NCBI RefSeq assembly: GCF_014195535.1
Contig: NZ_JACIBY010000001.1
Location: forward strand, 248,001-312,000
From: Runella defluvii
Lineage (GTDB): Bacteria; Bacteroidota; Bacteroidia; Cytophagales; Spirosomataceae
Reading direction: 5' to 3'
DNA: 64,000 nt
Shown: in pieces, positions 8,287 to 16,426 of the stretch
How positions within the stretch are numbered: the stretch's first letter is position 1
Layout: every line of letters starts with the position of its first letter
Program-made: the position numbers and the translations under genes
Notes under the pieces: model-generated
What the model was told of the DNA's origin: nothing
What the model saw: only the letters and a program-made list of their open reading frames with translations
Databases searched by the model: none

Positions 8287-8649
8287 ATGAATTTTCATAA
8301 CCAAATCCCGATTTACCTGCAAATTGCCGAACACATCGGCGAGCAGATTCTGACCCAACGTTGGAAACCCGATGACAAAATTCCGTCCATTCGGGAGTTG
8401 GCGGTGCAGCTGGAAGTAAACCCCAATACGGTGCAGCGTACTTACGATTTTTTGCAAACGCAAGAGGTGATTTTTACCAAGCGTGGGTTGGGGTATTTTG
8501 TGGCATCGAATGGCGAACAAAATTACCTCAACTGGCGCAAGGAAACGTTTGTACAAAACGAACTACCGATTTTTTTTAAACAAATTCGCTTACTAAAAAT
8601 GAGTTTTGAAGAACTCGAAAAACGATTTTACGAATATGAAAACATCTAA
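8287..8649 (+). CDS. GntR-family (YtrA subfamily) transcriptional repressor
   Basis: A 120-residue regulator: a winged helix at residues 5-75 (IPIYLQIAEHIGEQILTQ, IPSIRELAVQLEVNPNTVQRTY, GLGYFVA) and a short helical tail of about 40 residues instead of a ligand-binding domain. This short form is typical of the YtrA subfamily, which usually represses the ABC operon it sits in. The palindrome at 5756-5781 is the likely operator, giving autoregulation. The 3' end overlaps the next gene (ATG at 8636). Confidence 0.88.
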   Translation: MNFHNQIPIYLQIAEHIGEQILTQRWKPDDKIPSIRELAVQLEVNPNTVQRTYDFLQTQEVIFTKRGLGYFVASNGEQNYLNWRKETFVQNELPIFFKQIRLLKMSFEELEKRFYEYENI

Positions 8650-9295
8650 TCTATTGCTAACCGTAGCCGTCGTTGTGACGCTGGTAGTTCAGGCGCTTTT
8701 AGTGTTTGGGTACAAGAGTGCCTATTTGGAACAACTGACCGCCAAACGAGGAAAAGCGCATACAGTTTTTGAAGCGTTTCGAATTGAAAATAAGCCAATT
8801 AAAGTATTGAGAGCCAAAGGTATTCGCTTTGTGCTACATCTAGGAGAAGAAAAACAAGGCTTTCGCCACGATTACCGTCGGGTAGGTTTTGGTTATAGTA
8901 AAAGGGGAGACACGCTCGAAATCTCAGCGGTAACGGGACGGCAGGATGATGTCGATTTTTGTGAGTTGTATTTTTCCGAAATGCCCACGATTGAGCTGTA
9001 TGATTCAAACGTCAGTATCGTCACTGTCAAGCCCATGCAGGCGTCGCTGTTGGTGAAGAAAAATAGCGTGTGTGCGCTGCAAAAAGGAACGTGGGAAAAG
9101 CTAGATGCACGGGTAGAAGATATTTCTAAACTCCGATTGGCAGAAGGAAGCGAAATCAATCAGTTGACGGTGAGCTTGGCGGACAAAGCAGGTTTGGAGG
9201 ACGTGGGAGCAACGGTGAAGAAAATTCGATTGGCTTCTCAGTCGGATAGTAGTGAGGTAACACTTTCGGGCAAATCACTGAAAAATTTACAATAA
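8636..9295 (+). CDS. Membrane-anchored protein of unknown function in the ABC operon
   Basis: A 219-residue protein with one N-terminal transmembrane helix (LLLTVAVVVTLVVQALLVFG) and an extracytoplasmic remainder rich in beta-strand-like segments, vaguely like the beta-helical GIN/DUF2807 proteins. Its ATG overlaps the end of the GntR gene by 14 bp, so it is co-translated with the operon. I do not recognise the family. Its place suggests an envelope accessory to the exporter or a stress sensor, which is inference only. Confidence 0.6.
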   Translation: MKTSNLLLTVAVVVTLVVQALLVFGYKSAYLEQLTAKRGKAHTVFEAFRIENKPIKVLRAKGIRFVLHLGEEKQGFRHDYRRVGFGYSKRGDTLEISAVTGRQDDVDFCELYFSEMPTIELYDSNVSIVTVKPMQASLLVKKNSVCALQKGTWEKLDARVEDISKLRLAEGSEINQLTVSLADKAGLEDVGATVKKIRLASQSDSSEVTLSGKSLKNLQ

Positions 9296-9336
9296 AAAAT
9301 TGTACATTTCCTGAAAAATAAACCCTTTTCACGGAA

Positions 9337-10950
9337 ATGACATTCGATTACATCATCATCGGGGCGGGCTCGGCGGGTTGTGTGCTGGCGCATCGCCTTT
9401 CGGCAAATCCAGCGATCCAAGTATTGTTGTTGGAAGCAGGAGGGCCTGACAAAAAAATGGAAATTCATATTCCAGCGGCTTATTCCAAACTCAATCGTAC
9501 GGAGGTCGATTGGGGATTTGAAACCGAGCCTCAGCCGCATGTACTTAATCGAAAAATGTATTTGCCGCGCGGAAAAGCATTGGGCGGCAGTAGTTCTACC
9601 AATGCCATGGCCTACGTGAGAGGCAACCGCGCCGATTACGACCAATGGGCAGCACTTGGAAATGAAGGCTGGAGTTACGAAGACGTATTGCCTTATTTTA
9701 AAAAATCAGAACATAACGAGCAGATTCACAACGAGTACCACGGGCAAGGTGGACCGCTCAACGTCACCTACGCGACGGGCTATCGTACGCCCGTGGCGGA
9801 GGCGTTTGTGAAAGCTTGTGCCGAAAAGGGAATTCCCGAAAACCCCGATTATAACGGTGCCGAGCAAGCAGGAACGAGCCTGTTTCAGTTTACCATCAAA
9901 GACCAAAAACGGTGGAGTACGGCAACGGCGTTTTTGAAGCCCATTTTAAATCGCTCCAACTTAAAAGTCATTACGTTTGCGCACACAACTCAACTGATTT
10001 TGGACAATGACCGTGCGGTAGGCGTGGAGTTTTTGACGGGAAAAAATACCACCGAAAAAGCGTTTGCCAACAAAGAAATCATCCTCTCGGCGGGAGCGTT
10101 TAATTCCCCACAAATTTTGATGTTGTCGGGGATTGGCGATAAAGACGAGCTAAAAAGGCACGGAATAAAGGCTAAAAAACACTTACCAGGGGTGGGTAAA
10201 AACCTACAAGACCACTTATTTACGGGGGTGAGTGCCTTGGCTAACGTACCAACCGCCAACGATTATCTGTCGGCGTGGGGGCAGGTGAAGGGGTTAGCGC
10301 AGTACGTATTCATGAAAAAAGGACCGATGACGATTAGTCCGTTGGAAGCCAATGCGTTTACCAAAATTCATTCAGGCCCCGACCCCGTCGATTTCCAGTT
10401 TCATTTTGCGCCAGTTCACATGGGCAACGACGGGAAAGCCGATTTTTACAACATTGATACCTTTCCACATACCAGCGGTTTTACCATTTTACCAACGCTT
10501 CTCAAGCCCAAAAGTGTTGGTTATGTGGGGCTTCATTCGTCAAATCCGTTGGATGCGCCACTCATTGACCCACGTTTTTTATCCGAAGAAGACGACGTGC
10601 TAACGCTGTTGAAAGGGACGAAAAAAGCGCTGGAGATTATGGACGCCAAAGCATTTGACATGGTGCGAAAGGAAGTAATTCTTCCCCTTCAACGTAGTTC
10701 TGACGAGGCACTTGTTTTACACATCAAAACGTTGCTAGAGACGGTATATCACCCCATTGGTACGTGTAAAATGGGCAACGACGAAATGGCGGTGGTGGAC
10801 AGCAAATTGCGGGTGCACGGCATCGAAGGGCTTCGGGTGGCCGATGCGTCGATTATGCCCCGTATCATCGCGGGCAATACCAACGCCGCTTGCATTATGA
10901 TTGGCGAAAAAGCCGCTGATTTGATTTTGGGGGATATTCGTCATAGTTAA
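9337..10950 (+). CDS. GMC-family FAD-dependent oxidoreductase (choline dehydrogenase-like)
   Basis: A 537-residue flavoprotein of the glucose-methanol-choline family. The N terminus YIIIGAGSAGCVLA binds the FAD ADP moiety; the GMC signature 1 region is PRGKALGGSSSTNAMAYVRG (about residues 74-93); signature 2 lies near GAFNSPQILMLSGIG. The C terminus carries the catalytic His (YHPIGTC) and Asn (GNTNAAC). It oxidises an alcohol; the closest annotated types are choline or alcohol dehydrogenases, but the substrate cannot be told from sequence. No signal peptide. It stands alone on the plus strand. Confidence 0.9.
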   Translation: MTFDYIIIGAGSAGCVLAHRLSANPAIQVLLLEAGGPDKKMEIHIPAAYSKLNRTEVDWGFETEPQPHVLNRKMYLPRGKALGGSSSTNAMAYVRGNRADYDQWAALGNEGWSYEDVLPYFKKSEHNEQIHNEYHGQGGPLNVTYATGYRTPVAEAFVKACAEKGIPENPDYNGAEQAGTSLFQFTIKDQKRWSTATAFLKPILNRSNLKVITFAHTTQLILDNDRAVGVEFLTGKNTTEKAFANKEIILSAGAFNSPQILMLSGIGDKDELKRHGIKAKKHLPGVGKNLQDHLFTGVSALANVPTANDYLSAWGQVKGLAQYVFMKKGPMTISPLEANAFTKIHSGPDPVDFQFHFAPVHMGNDGKADFYNIDTFPHTSGFTILPTLLKPKSVGYVGLHSSNPLDAPLIDPRFLSEEDDVLTLLKGTKKALEIMDAKAFDMVRKEVILPLQRSSDEALVLHIKTLLETVYHPIGTCKMGNDEMAVVDSKLRVHGIEGLRVADASIMPRIIAGNTNAACIMIGEKAADLILGDIRHS

Positions 10951-10952
10951 TT

Positions 10953-11027
10953 GGGAAACACATAGTTCACAATAGAATTTTTCACAATAGGGTACATAGT
11001 TATATCTTATGTTTTCTATGTGTTTTA
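10953..11027. repeat. Inverted CACATAG repeat in the GMC-leuA gap
   Basis: AAACACATAG just after the GMC stop and CTATGTGTTT about 60 bp further form a 10-bp inverted repeat, with CACAATAG words between. It lies between convergent genes. It may be a weak 3' stem for the GMC transcript. Confidence 0.45.
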
Positions 11028-11041
11028 AAAAAAATGACAAA

Positions 11042-11073
11042 ACAAAACCCCCGCAAAAGTGATTCTGCGGGGG
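11042..11073 (-). terminator. leuA rho-independent terminator
   Basis: Read on the minus strand, CCCCCGCA and TGCGGGGG (11073-11066 and 11055-11048) form an 8-bp GC-rich stem with a 10-nt loop, followed by TTTTGTTTTG. It lies 39 bp after the leuA stop. Confidence 0.85.
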
Positions 11074-11111
11074 AGGAATGATTTTCGGCTAAACTGGTAA
11101 CCAGTACCCAA

Positions 11112-12269
11112 TTAACCAGCAACAACTATCTCACGAGCAAGCTCTACCAAATCTTTGTCGTTTACTTCTTTTTTGATGTCGGCTACGTCCAAGAATTGCT
11201 TGTAAATAATGTCCAACGTTGCTTTATCGAACGTATAACCCAACAATTCCAAACGGTGCTTCAACGCGTGGCGACCGCTACGAGCCGTCAACACAATCAT
11301 TGATTTATCCACACCCACGTCGGTAGGGCTCATAATTTCGTAATTGAGGGTATGTTTCAAGAAACCATCTTGGTGAATACCCGAAGAGTGTGCAAACGCG
11401 TTACGCCCCACAATCGCCTTGTTGGCTTGTATTGGCATACGCATCATTTTTGAAACCAATTGGCTGGTAGGGAAAAGCAACTGAGTATTGATGCCCGTTT
11501 CGTATCCTAATTCTTTGTGTACATTGAGAGCCATCACCACCTCTTCCAACGACGTATTTCCAGCCCGTTCGCCAATTCCGTTCATCGTTACTTCCACCTG
11601 ACGGGCTCCGTTCATGATACCAGCCAAAGAGTTGGCCGTTGCCAAACCAAGGTCGTTATGACAGTGAATCGAAATAGTCGCAAGGTGAGCGTTTGAGGTA
11701 TTTTCAAAAATATACTTGATTTTGTCGCCATACTCATTAGGCAAACAATAGCCCGTTGTATCTGGGATATTTACAACCGTAGCTCCTGCTTTGATTACTG
11801 ACTCTACCAAATGTGCCAAGAAAGCCACATCCGCACGTCCCGCATCTTCACAATAAAACTCTACATCCTCTACGTACGACTTGGCGTGTTTTACGGCGCC
11901 AATCGCTTGTTCTACGATTTTCTCACGTGTGCTGTTGAATTTGTGCTGAATGTGAATATCGGACGAACCAAGTCCCGTGTGAATCCGTCCGCGTTGAGCA
12001 TATTTGAGGGCTTCTCCAGCGGCATCAATATCCCCTTTTACGGCGCGTGAAAGGGCGCAAATAACAGGCTGACGAACAGCTTTTGAAATTTCTACCACCG
12101 AACGAAAATCACCAGGGCTCGAAACAGGAAAACCCGCTTCGATGATATCAACACCCAGTTTTTCGAGTTGTTGTGCTACCACAATCTTTTCATCGGTTGT
12201 CAATTGGCAGCCAGGCACTTGCTCGCCGTCCCGCAACGTGGTGTCGAAAATTTGGACTTTTTGGCTCAT
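11112..12269 (-). CDS. leuA: 2-isopropylmalate synthase, short form without regulatory domain
   Basis: A 385-residue enzyme condensing acetyl-CoA with 2-oxoisovalerate, the committed step of leucine synthesis. The TIM-barrel motifs are clear: [12 protein letters not shown] near the N terminus and [15 protein letters not shown] with the metal-binding histidines, then [17 protein letters not shown]. Full-length LeuA proteins are about 500-570 residues and end in a leucine-binding regulatory domain; here the protein stops soon after the catalytic subdomains (about residue 385), so leucine feedback inhibition of the usual kind is not expected. A leucine attenuator (12328-12436) precedes the gene. 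Homocitrate or citramalate synthase are alternatives in this family, but the Leu-rich leader supports leuA. Confidence 0.87.
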   Translation of the reverse strand: MSQKVQIFDTTLRDGEQVPGCQLTTDEKIVVAQQLEKLGVDIIEAGFPVSSPGDFRSVVEISKAVRQPVICALSRAVKGDIDAAGEALKYAQRGRIHTGLGSSDIHIQHKFNSTREKIVEQAIGAVKHAKSYVEDVEFYCEDAGRADVAFLAHLVESVIKAGATVVNIPDTTGYCLPNEYGDKIKYIFENTSNAHLATISIHCHNDLGLATANSLAGIMNGARQVEVTMNGIGERAGNTSLEEVVMALNVHKELGYETGINTQLLFPTSQLVSKMMRMPIQANKAIVGRNAFAHSSGIHQDGFLKHTLNYEIMSPTDVGVDKSMIVLTARSGRHALKHRLELLGYTFDKATLDIIYKQFLDVADIKKEVNDKDLVELAREIVVAG

Positions 12270-12327
12270 TGTGTGTAAAGAGAAATTATAAATTGGTTAG
12301 ATTTCGACTTTTGGGATTTTTATTCAC

Positions 12328-12356
12328 AAAAAACCCTTTCTCAACGTGAGAAAGGG
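12328..12356 (-). terminator. Leucine attenuator: intrinsic terminator in the leuA leader
   Basis: On the minus strand CCCTTTCTC (12356-12348) pairs with GAGAAAGGG (12342-12334) across a short loop, followed by six T (12333-12328). It lies upstream of leuA, not after it. Its 5' arm is also able to pair with GTGAGAAAGG (12386-12377), a perfect 10-bp match, giving an alternative antiterminator. A third stem, CTCACA (12400-12395) with TGTGAG (12387-12382), can sequester that segment. This is the complete protector / antiterminator / terminator set of a translation-coupled attenuator. Confidence 0.88.
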
Positions 12357-12382
12357 CCTTTTTACTACAAAGGTTTCCTTTC

Positions 12383-12436
12383 TCACATGACCTGTGTGAG
12401 GAGAAGACCGAGAATATTATTAGGTTGTAATGTCAT
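12383..12436 (-). CDS. Leucine leader peptide (leuL-like) of the leuA attenuator
   Basis: A 17-codon ORF, MTLQPNNILGLLLTQVM, ATG at 12436 and TGA at 12385-12383, about 114 bp upstream of leuA. Five codons are Leu (TTA, CTC, CTT, CTC, CTC), four of them in the cluster L-G-L-L-L, plus one Ile and one Val. The last Leu codons overlap the protector arm (12400-12395) and the stop codon overlaps the antiterminator arm (12386-12377). A ribosome stalled at the Leu cluster would free the antiterminator; one that reaches the stop would cover it and let the terminator form. It is too short for ordinary gene finders. Confidence 0.85.
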   Translation of the reverse strand: MTLQPNNILGLLLTQVM

Positions 12437-12477
12437 AAATTGTGTTGCGAATTTTCGCTGTACGCGTATTTCTTCTA

Positions 12478-12507
12478 CAAAAATAGCGGAATAATTTTTT
12501 GGTGCAA
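12478..12507 (-). promoter_or_regulatory. leuA promoter
   Basis: On the minus strand TTG (12507-12505), a 19-bp spacer and TATTTTTG (12485-12478) match the Bacteroidota consensus exactly. Transcription would start near 12471, about 35 nt before the leader peptide ATG. Confidence 0.75.
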
Positions 12508-12593
12508 AAAGTTTTCAAAAAAAATGTAGCGGTATATAAATTTTGTTCTTGCCGCAGATTTTCCTATTTTTCTACAAATAAAGCAGAAATACC

Positions 12594-12601
12594 TAGTTTT
12601 G
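12594..12601 (+). promoter_or_regulatory. -7 element of the glycerophosphodiesterase gene
   Basis: TAGTTTTG fits TAnnTTTG and lies 24 bp before the ATG. No convincing TTG -33 element is seen at the expected distance. Confidence 0.45.
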
Positions 12602-12625
12602 TAAAGACATACGTTCCCGAATCAG

Positions 12626-13516
12626 ATGAAACCCCGCTTTTTGTTTATTTTTCTCCTAACTATTGGTATGGAAGTTACCTTTGCCCAAACGCCACTTTTC
12701 AATTGGCAAGGCCACCGTGGCTGCCGTGGATTGATGCCCGAAAACACCATTCCTGCGTTTCTGAAAGCACTCGACTACGGAGTGAATACCCTAGAATTGG
12801 ATGTCGTTGTTTCGAAAGATAAGAAAGTAGTCGTTTCGCATGACCCTTATTTTCACGCCGACTTTTCGATAAAACCCGATGGTACGCCCGTGCCAAAAAG
12901 TCCCAAAATTGTGTTGTACGACCTCACGTATGACGAAATCAAACGCTACGATGTGGGGAGCAATGGCAACGCAAATTTTCCCGAACAACAAAAACAGAAA
13001 ACCTACAAGCCGCTTTTAAGCGAGATGATTGAGGCCGTGGAGGCGTACCGAGTTAAAAACAAACTGCCGATTTTCTTGTACAACATCGAAATCAAGAGCG
13101 AAGAAAAAGAATACGATAAGTCGCAGCCTCAACCTGCGGAGTTTTCGGACTTGGTTTATCAAGAAATCATGGCTCAATTGCCACCCGAACGGATTGTTCT
13201 CCAAAGTTTTGATTTCAACGTTTTAAAACATTGGAAGAAACAAATCGACGCGGGCAAGTACAAAAAAGTAGCCTTGTCGGCGCTGGTAGCCAATGCCAAA
13301 GGGATTGAAAAAAACGTCGAAGATTTAGGGTTCATCCCTGAAATATACAGTCCTTACTATTTATTACTTTCGACGGAGCGGGTACAACAACTGCACAAGA
13401 TGGGAATGCAAGTGGTGCCGTGGACGGTAAATACGACCGAAGAAATGCACAAAGTGAAGGCCATGGGCGTCGATGGCATTATTACGGACTACCCGAATCG
13501 CATCCCGAAATCCTGA
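12626..13516 (+). CDS. Secreted glycerophosphodiester phosphodiesterase
   Basis: A 296-residue GDPD-family enzyme that hydrolyses glycerophosphodiesters to glycerol-3-phosphate and an alcohol. It starts with a signal peptide (MKPRFLFIFLLTIGM, cleavage likely after FAQ near residue 21). The TIM-barrel active-site signature is intact: GHRGCRGLMPENT, LELDVVVSKD and VVSHDP. The C terminus VVPWTVNTTEEMHK..GVDGIITDYP is also typical. It is divergent from leuA and has its own -7 element; likely periplasmic. Confidence 0.92.
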   Translation: MKPRFLFIFLLTIGMEVTFAQTPLFNWQGHRGCRGLMPENTIPAFLKALDYGVNTLELDVVVSKDKKVVVSHDPYFHADFSIKPDGTPVPKSPKIVLYDLTYDEIKRYDVGSNGNANFPEQQKQKTYKPLLSEMIEAVEAYRVKNKLPIFLYNIEIKSEEKEYDKSQPQPAEFSDLVYQEIMAQLPPERIVLQSFDFNVLKHWKKQIDAGKYKKVALSALVANAKGIEKNVEDLGFIPEIYSPYYLLLSTERVQQLHKMGMQVVPWTVNTTEEMHKVKAMGVDGIITDYPNRIPKS

Positions 13517-13566
13517 TTTTTACCAAAACCTATTAGGAGGGTAGTGTATGATTCATTGCTTTTATT

Positions 13567-13574
13567 TATGTTTG
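13567..13574 (+). promoter_or_regulatory. -7 element of the GH3-like gene
   Basis: TATGTTTG fits TAnnTTTG and lies 22 bp before the GTG start at 13597. The -33 element is not obvious. Confidence 0.4.
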
Positions 13575-13596
13575 AGAAAATAAAACCTGATTTTCT

Positions 13597-15126
13597 GTGT
13601 CTCTACTGAACGACATAATGGTCTTTTTTATGAAGCGTCGTGCCGAGCGTATCGAACACTTCAAGGCGAATCCCATCGAGGTTCAGTACAAAGTATTCCA
13701 CGATTTGCTGGAAGCGTCTCGCTACACCGATTGGGGGCGAAAGTACCGCTATGATTCGATTCAAACCATCAAACAATACCAAGAACGCGTACCGATTTCG
13801 AGCTACGAAGACTTGTATCCGTCGATTGAGCGGGTGTTGCACGGCGACCAAAACGTCCTTTGGCCGTCGGATGTAGAATGGTTTTCAAAATCGTCGGGAA
13901 CGACCAATGCCCGCAGCAAATATTTGCCCATCACGCCCGAATCGTTGGAAGAATGCCATTACCGAGGTGGCCGCGACGTGATGACGCTGTACGCCCAAAA
14001 CCGTCCAGGAACGTTGGTTTTTGAGGGAAAAGGGTTGTCGATTGGCGGAAGTTTGCATGATAATCCCTTCAACAGCGAAGGTGGAATGGTCGGCGACGTG
14101 TCGGCGGTGATTATGCGGAATTTACCCGCGTGGGCCGATTACATTCGCACGCCACCCATCGACATTGCTTTGATGGACAAATGGGAGGAGAAATTGGTCA
14201 AGATGGCTGAAATCTGTGGCAACGAAAACGTGACAAGTATATTGGGCGTACCGACTTGGACGATTGTACTCCTCGACCGCATTATGGAGGAACGTGGAGC
14301 GCAGCACATGCTCGATATATGGCCTAATTTTGAGGTGTTTATCCACGGAGCAGTTGCCTTTCAGCCTTACCGTGAGCTGTTTATGAAAAAATACTTTCCA
14401 AGCGACAAAGTTACCTACATGGAAACGTACAATGCTTCGGAAGGGTTTTTTGCGGTGCAAGACGACCTTGCCCACCCAGGCGAAATGCTGTTGATGCTCG
14501 ATTACGGTATTTTTTACGAATTTGTACCCGTAGAAGAGTGGGACAAACCGCACCCCAAAGCCGTTACGCTGGATGAAGTAGAGTTGGATAAAAACTACGC
14601 GCTTATCATTTCGACCAACAGTGGTTTGTGGCGTTATCAAATTGGAGATACCATTAAGTTTACCTCAAAATATCCTTTCCGTATCAAAATTAGCGGCCGT
14701 ACCAAGCACTTTATCAACGCTTTTGGCGAAGAAGTCATCATCGAAAACGCCGACGAGGCCGTCACCTTTGCTTGTGAAAACACGGGAGCCGTGATCAATG
14801 ACTACACCGCAGGGCCTGTCTATATGGACGATGGCAGTAAAGGCCGCCACGAATGGGTGATTGAATTTAGTACGGCACCGTCCGACTGGCAAAAGTTTTG
14901 TCACTTGCTAGACAAACGCCTTCGGGAAGTGAACTCTGACTACGATGCCAAGCGTTATCAAGACCTTGCGTTGTTGGCGCCGCTCATGCACAATGTTCCG
15001 TCGGGTACATTTTATGAATGGATGGGGCGTCGAGGAAAATTAGGCGGCCAAAATAAAGTACCACGCTTGAGCAACTCGCGGGAGTATTTAGAAGGAATTT
15101 TACAAATGGTGTATCAAATGGAGTAA
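13597..15126 (+). CDS. GH3-family acyl-adenylating enzyme (auxin-responsive GH3-like)
   Basis: A 509-residue member of the GH3 branch of the acyl-adenylate/thioester-forming superfamily, which in plants conjugates hormones such as auxin or jasmonate to amino acids. The phosphate-binding loop is SKSSGTTNARSKYLP (about residues 95-109); YNASEGFFAVQ and GLWRYQIGDTIKFT are further superfamily elements. The start is GTG 13597 (MSLLNDIMVFFMKRR); ATG 13618 is the alternative. Bacterial members are common in Bacteroidota but their substrates are unknown. No biosynthetic neighbours point to one; it appears monocistronic. Confidence 0.85.
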   Translation: MSLLNDIMVFFMKRRAERIEHFKANPIEVQYKVFHDLLEASRYTDWGRKYRYDSIQTIKQYQERVPISSYEDLYPSIERVLHGDQNVLWPSDVEWFSKSSGTTNARSKYLPITPESLEECHYRGGRDVMTLYAQNRPGTLVFEGKGLSIGGSLHDNPFNSEGGMVGDVSAVIMRNLPAWADYIRTPPIDIALMDKWEEKLVKMAEICGNENVTSILGVPTWTIVLLDRIMEERGAQHMLDIWPNFEVFIHGAVAFQPYRELFMKKYFPSDKVTYMETYNASEGFFAVQDDLAHPGEMLLMLDYGIFYEFVPVEEWDKPHPKAVTLDEVELDKNYALIISTNSGLWRYQIGDTIKFTSKYPFRIKISGRTKHFINAFGEEVIIENADEAVTFACENTGAVINDYTAGPVYMDDGSKGRHEWVIEFSTAPSDWQKFCHLLDKRLREVNSDYDAKRYQDLALLAPLMHNVPSGTFYEWMGRRGKLGGQNKVPRLSNSREYLEGILQMVYQME

Positions 15127-15281
15127 ATGAACCGAAGGTAAACCCAAAAACTAGGCTTGGTCATTTTTTTGAAACGTAAAAAGCCTATTTTGCCACGAAA
15201 ACAAACCATCGGTGTAAATAGTCCACCAGAAATTTTAGAATTACACAACTTTGCAACCGTTAACTAAAACCTAACAAAACC

Positions 15282-15863
15282 ATGTCAAAAACCACATTAA
15301 TTGTCATTGTCGTCCTTGCCATTTTTGGAATGTACGGCTGTAGTACTTACAATGGCCTCGTGAGCAAAGACGAAACTGTCAACAATGCGTGGGCCAACGT
15401 ACAAAGCGCCTACCAACGTCGTGCAGATTTGATTCCTAACTTAGTAAATACGGTCAAAGGAGCGGCTGATTTTGAAAAAAGTACGCTTACCGCAGTGATT
15501 GAAGCACGTTCAAAAGCTACGTCTATCCAGTTGAAACCAGACCAATTGACTCCTGAAAATATGCAGAAGTTTCAGGCAGCTCAAGACCAATTGAGTGGAT
15601 CTCTTTCGCGCCTTTTGGTATCGGTAGAGCAGTATCCGCAACTAAAAGCCAACCAAAACTTTTTGGAATTGCAAGCTCAGTTGGAAGGCACCGAAAACCG
15701 TATCAAGGTAGAGCGTGACCGTTTCAATGAAGTGGTGAAAGGTTATAATCAATCGGTACGTACGTTCCCTGCCAACATTTTTGCTGGTATGTTTGGCTTT
15801 GCGCAGAAGGGCTATTTTGAAGCCTCTCAAGCGGCACAAACGGCACCTACGGTGAAGTTCTAA
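15282..15863 (+). CDS. LemA family lipoprotein
   Basis: A 193-residue LemA protein: N-terminal membrane segment ending in MYGCSTYNGLV (lipobox-like Cys near residue 20), then VNNAWANVQSAYQRRADLIPNLVNTVKGAADFEKSTL, the hallmark LemA core, and a helical remainder (LLVSVEQYPQLKANQNFLELQ, IKVERDRFNE). LemA proteins are often encoded beside TPM-domain proteins, as here with two TPM genes downstream, and are thought to act in the envelope. The exact role is unknown. Confidence 0.92.
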   Translation: MSKTTLIVIVVLAIFGMYGCSTYNGLVSKDETVNNAWANVQSAYQRRADLIPNLVNTVKGAADFEKSTLTAVIEARSKATSIQLKPDQLTPENMQKFQAAQDQLSGSLSRLLVSVEQYPQLKANQNFLELQAQLEGTENRIKVERDRFNEVVKGYNQSVRTFPANIFAGMFGFAQKGYFEASQAAQTAPTVKF

Positions 15864-15885
15864 TTTCAAAACTTTCTGAAAAACA

Positions 15886-15938
15886 ACCTTCCCGAAAGTT
15901 TAACAATCTTCCCGAAAGTTTAAAACTTTCGGGAAGAT
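15886..15938. repeat. Palindromic repeat CTTCCCGAAAGTTT in the LemA-TPM gap
   Basis: A 16-bp perfect inverted repeat (15906-15921 and 15923-15938, arm ATCTTCCCGAAAGTTT) is preceded by a third, direct half-copy at 15888-15901. No T-run follows, so it looks more like a small palindromic repeat or mRNA stabiliser than a terminator. Confidence 0.65.
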
Positions 15939-15948
15939 GTACTTTCCA

Positions 15949-15980
15949 ACCGTAAACTTGTAAACTCTAAACCGTACATT
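15949..15980. repeat. GTAAAC-word low-complexity repeat
   Basis: Words such as CCGTAAACTTGTAAACTCTAAACCGT precede the first TPM gene. Closely similar words occur between fusA and rpsJ (36100-36182). Confidence 0.5.
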
Positions 15981-15984
15981 GTTC

Positions 15985-16416
15985 ATGTCTCTTCTTTTGA
16001 CTTCTTCCCAACAAGAGCAAGTAGTGGCGGCGATTCGTTCGGCAGAACTGGTGACTTCGGGCGAAGTACGTGTTCATATCGAGACCAATTGCCTCGAAAG
16101 CGATGTCATCGAACGTGCCAAACAAGTCTTTGCGGACCTTGGAATGCACCGCACTGATTTGAAAAACGGGGTGTTGTTTTATTTGGCCACAGACGACCGA
16201 AAGTTTGCCGTACTGGGTGACAAAGGCATCAACGAACGCGTTCCTGATAATTTTTGGAACAATGTGCGCGATACAATGCGAGCTCATTTCAAAAAAAATG
16301 AATTTGCCGAAGGTCTCAGTCAAGGGATTCAGTTGGCAGGTGAGCAACTGAAAACGTTTTTCCCTCGCCAAGCAAACGACATCAACGAACTCTCCGACGA
16401 TATTTCGTTCGGGTAA
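15985..16416 (+). CDS. TPM-domain protein, cytoplasmic form
   Basis: A 143-residue protein consisting almost only of a TPM (TLP18.3/Psb32/MOLO-1) domain: SAELVTSGEVRVHIETNC, GVLFYLATDDRKFAVLGDKGINERVP and FAEGLSQGIQLAGEQL. No signal peptide or membrane segment, in contrast to the next gene. ATG 15985 chosen; TTG 15979 is in frame. It lies 10 bp upstream of the second TPM gene and downstream of lemA, forming a three-gene set. The function of these domains in bacteria is uncertain; phosphatase activity has been proposed for plant relatives. Confidence 0.85.
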   Translation: MSLLLTSSQQEQVVAAIRSAELVTSGEVRVHIETNCLESDVIERAKQVFADLGMHRTDLKNGVLFYLATDDRKFAVLGDKGINERVPDNFWNNVRDTMRAHFKKNEFAEGLSQGIQLAGEQLKTFFPRQANDINELSDDISFG

Positions 16417-16426
16417 CTTTTTTCCA

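Noticed and set aside
15906-15938. Rho-independent terminator after lemA
   Set aside because: The stem is perfect but no U-run follows, and a third half-copy shows it is a repeat; I list it as a palindromic repeat.
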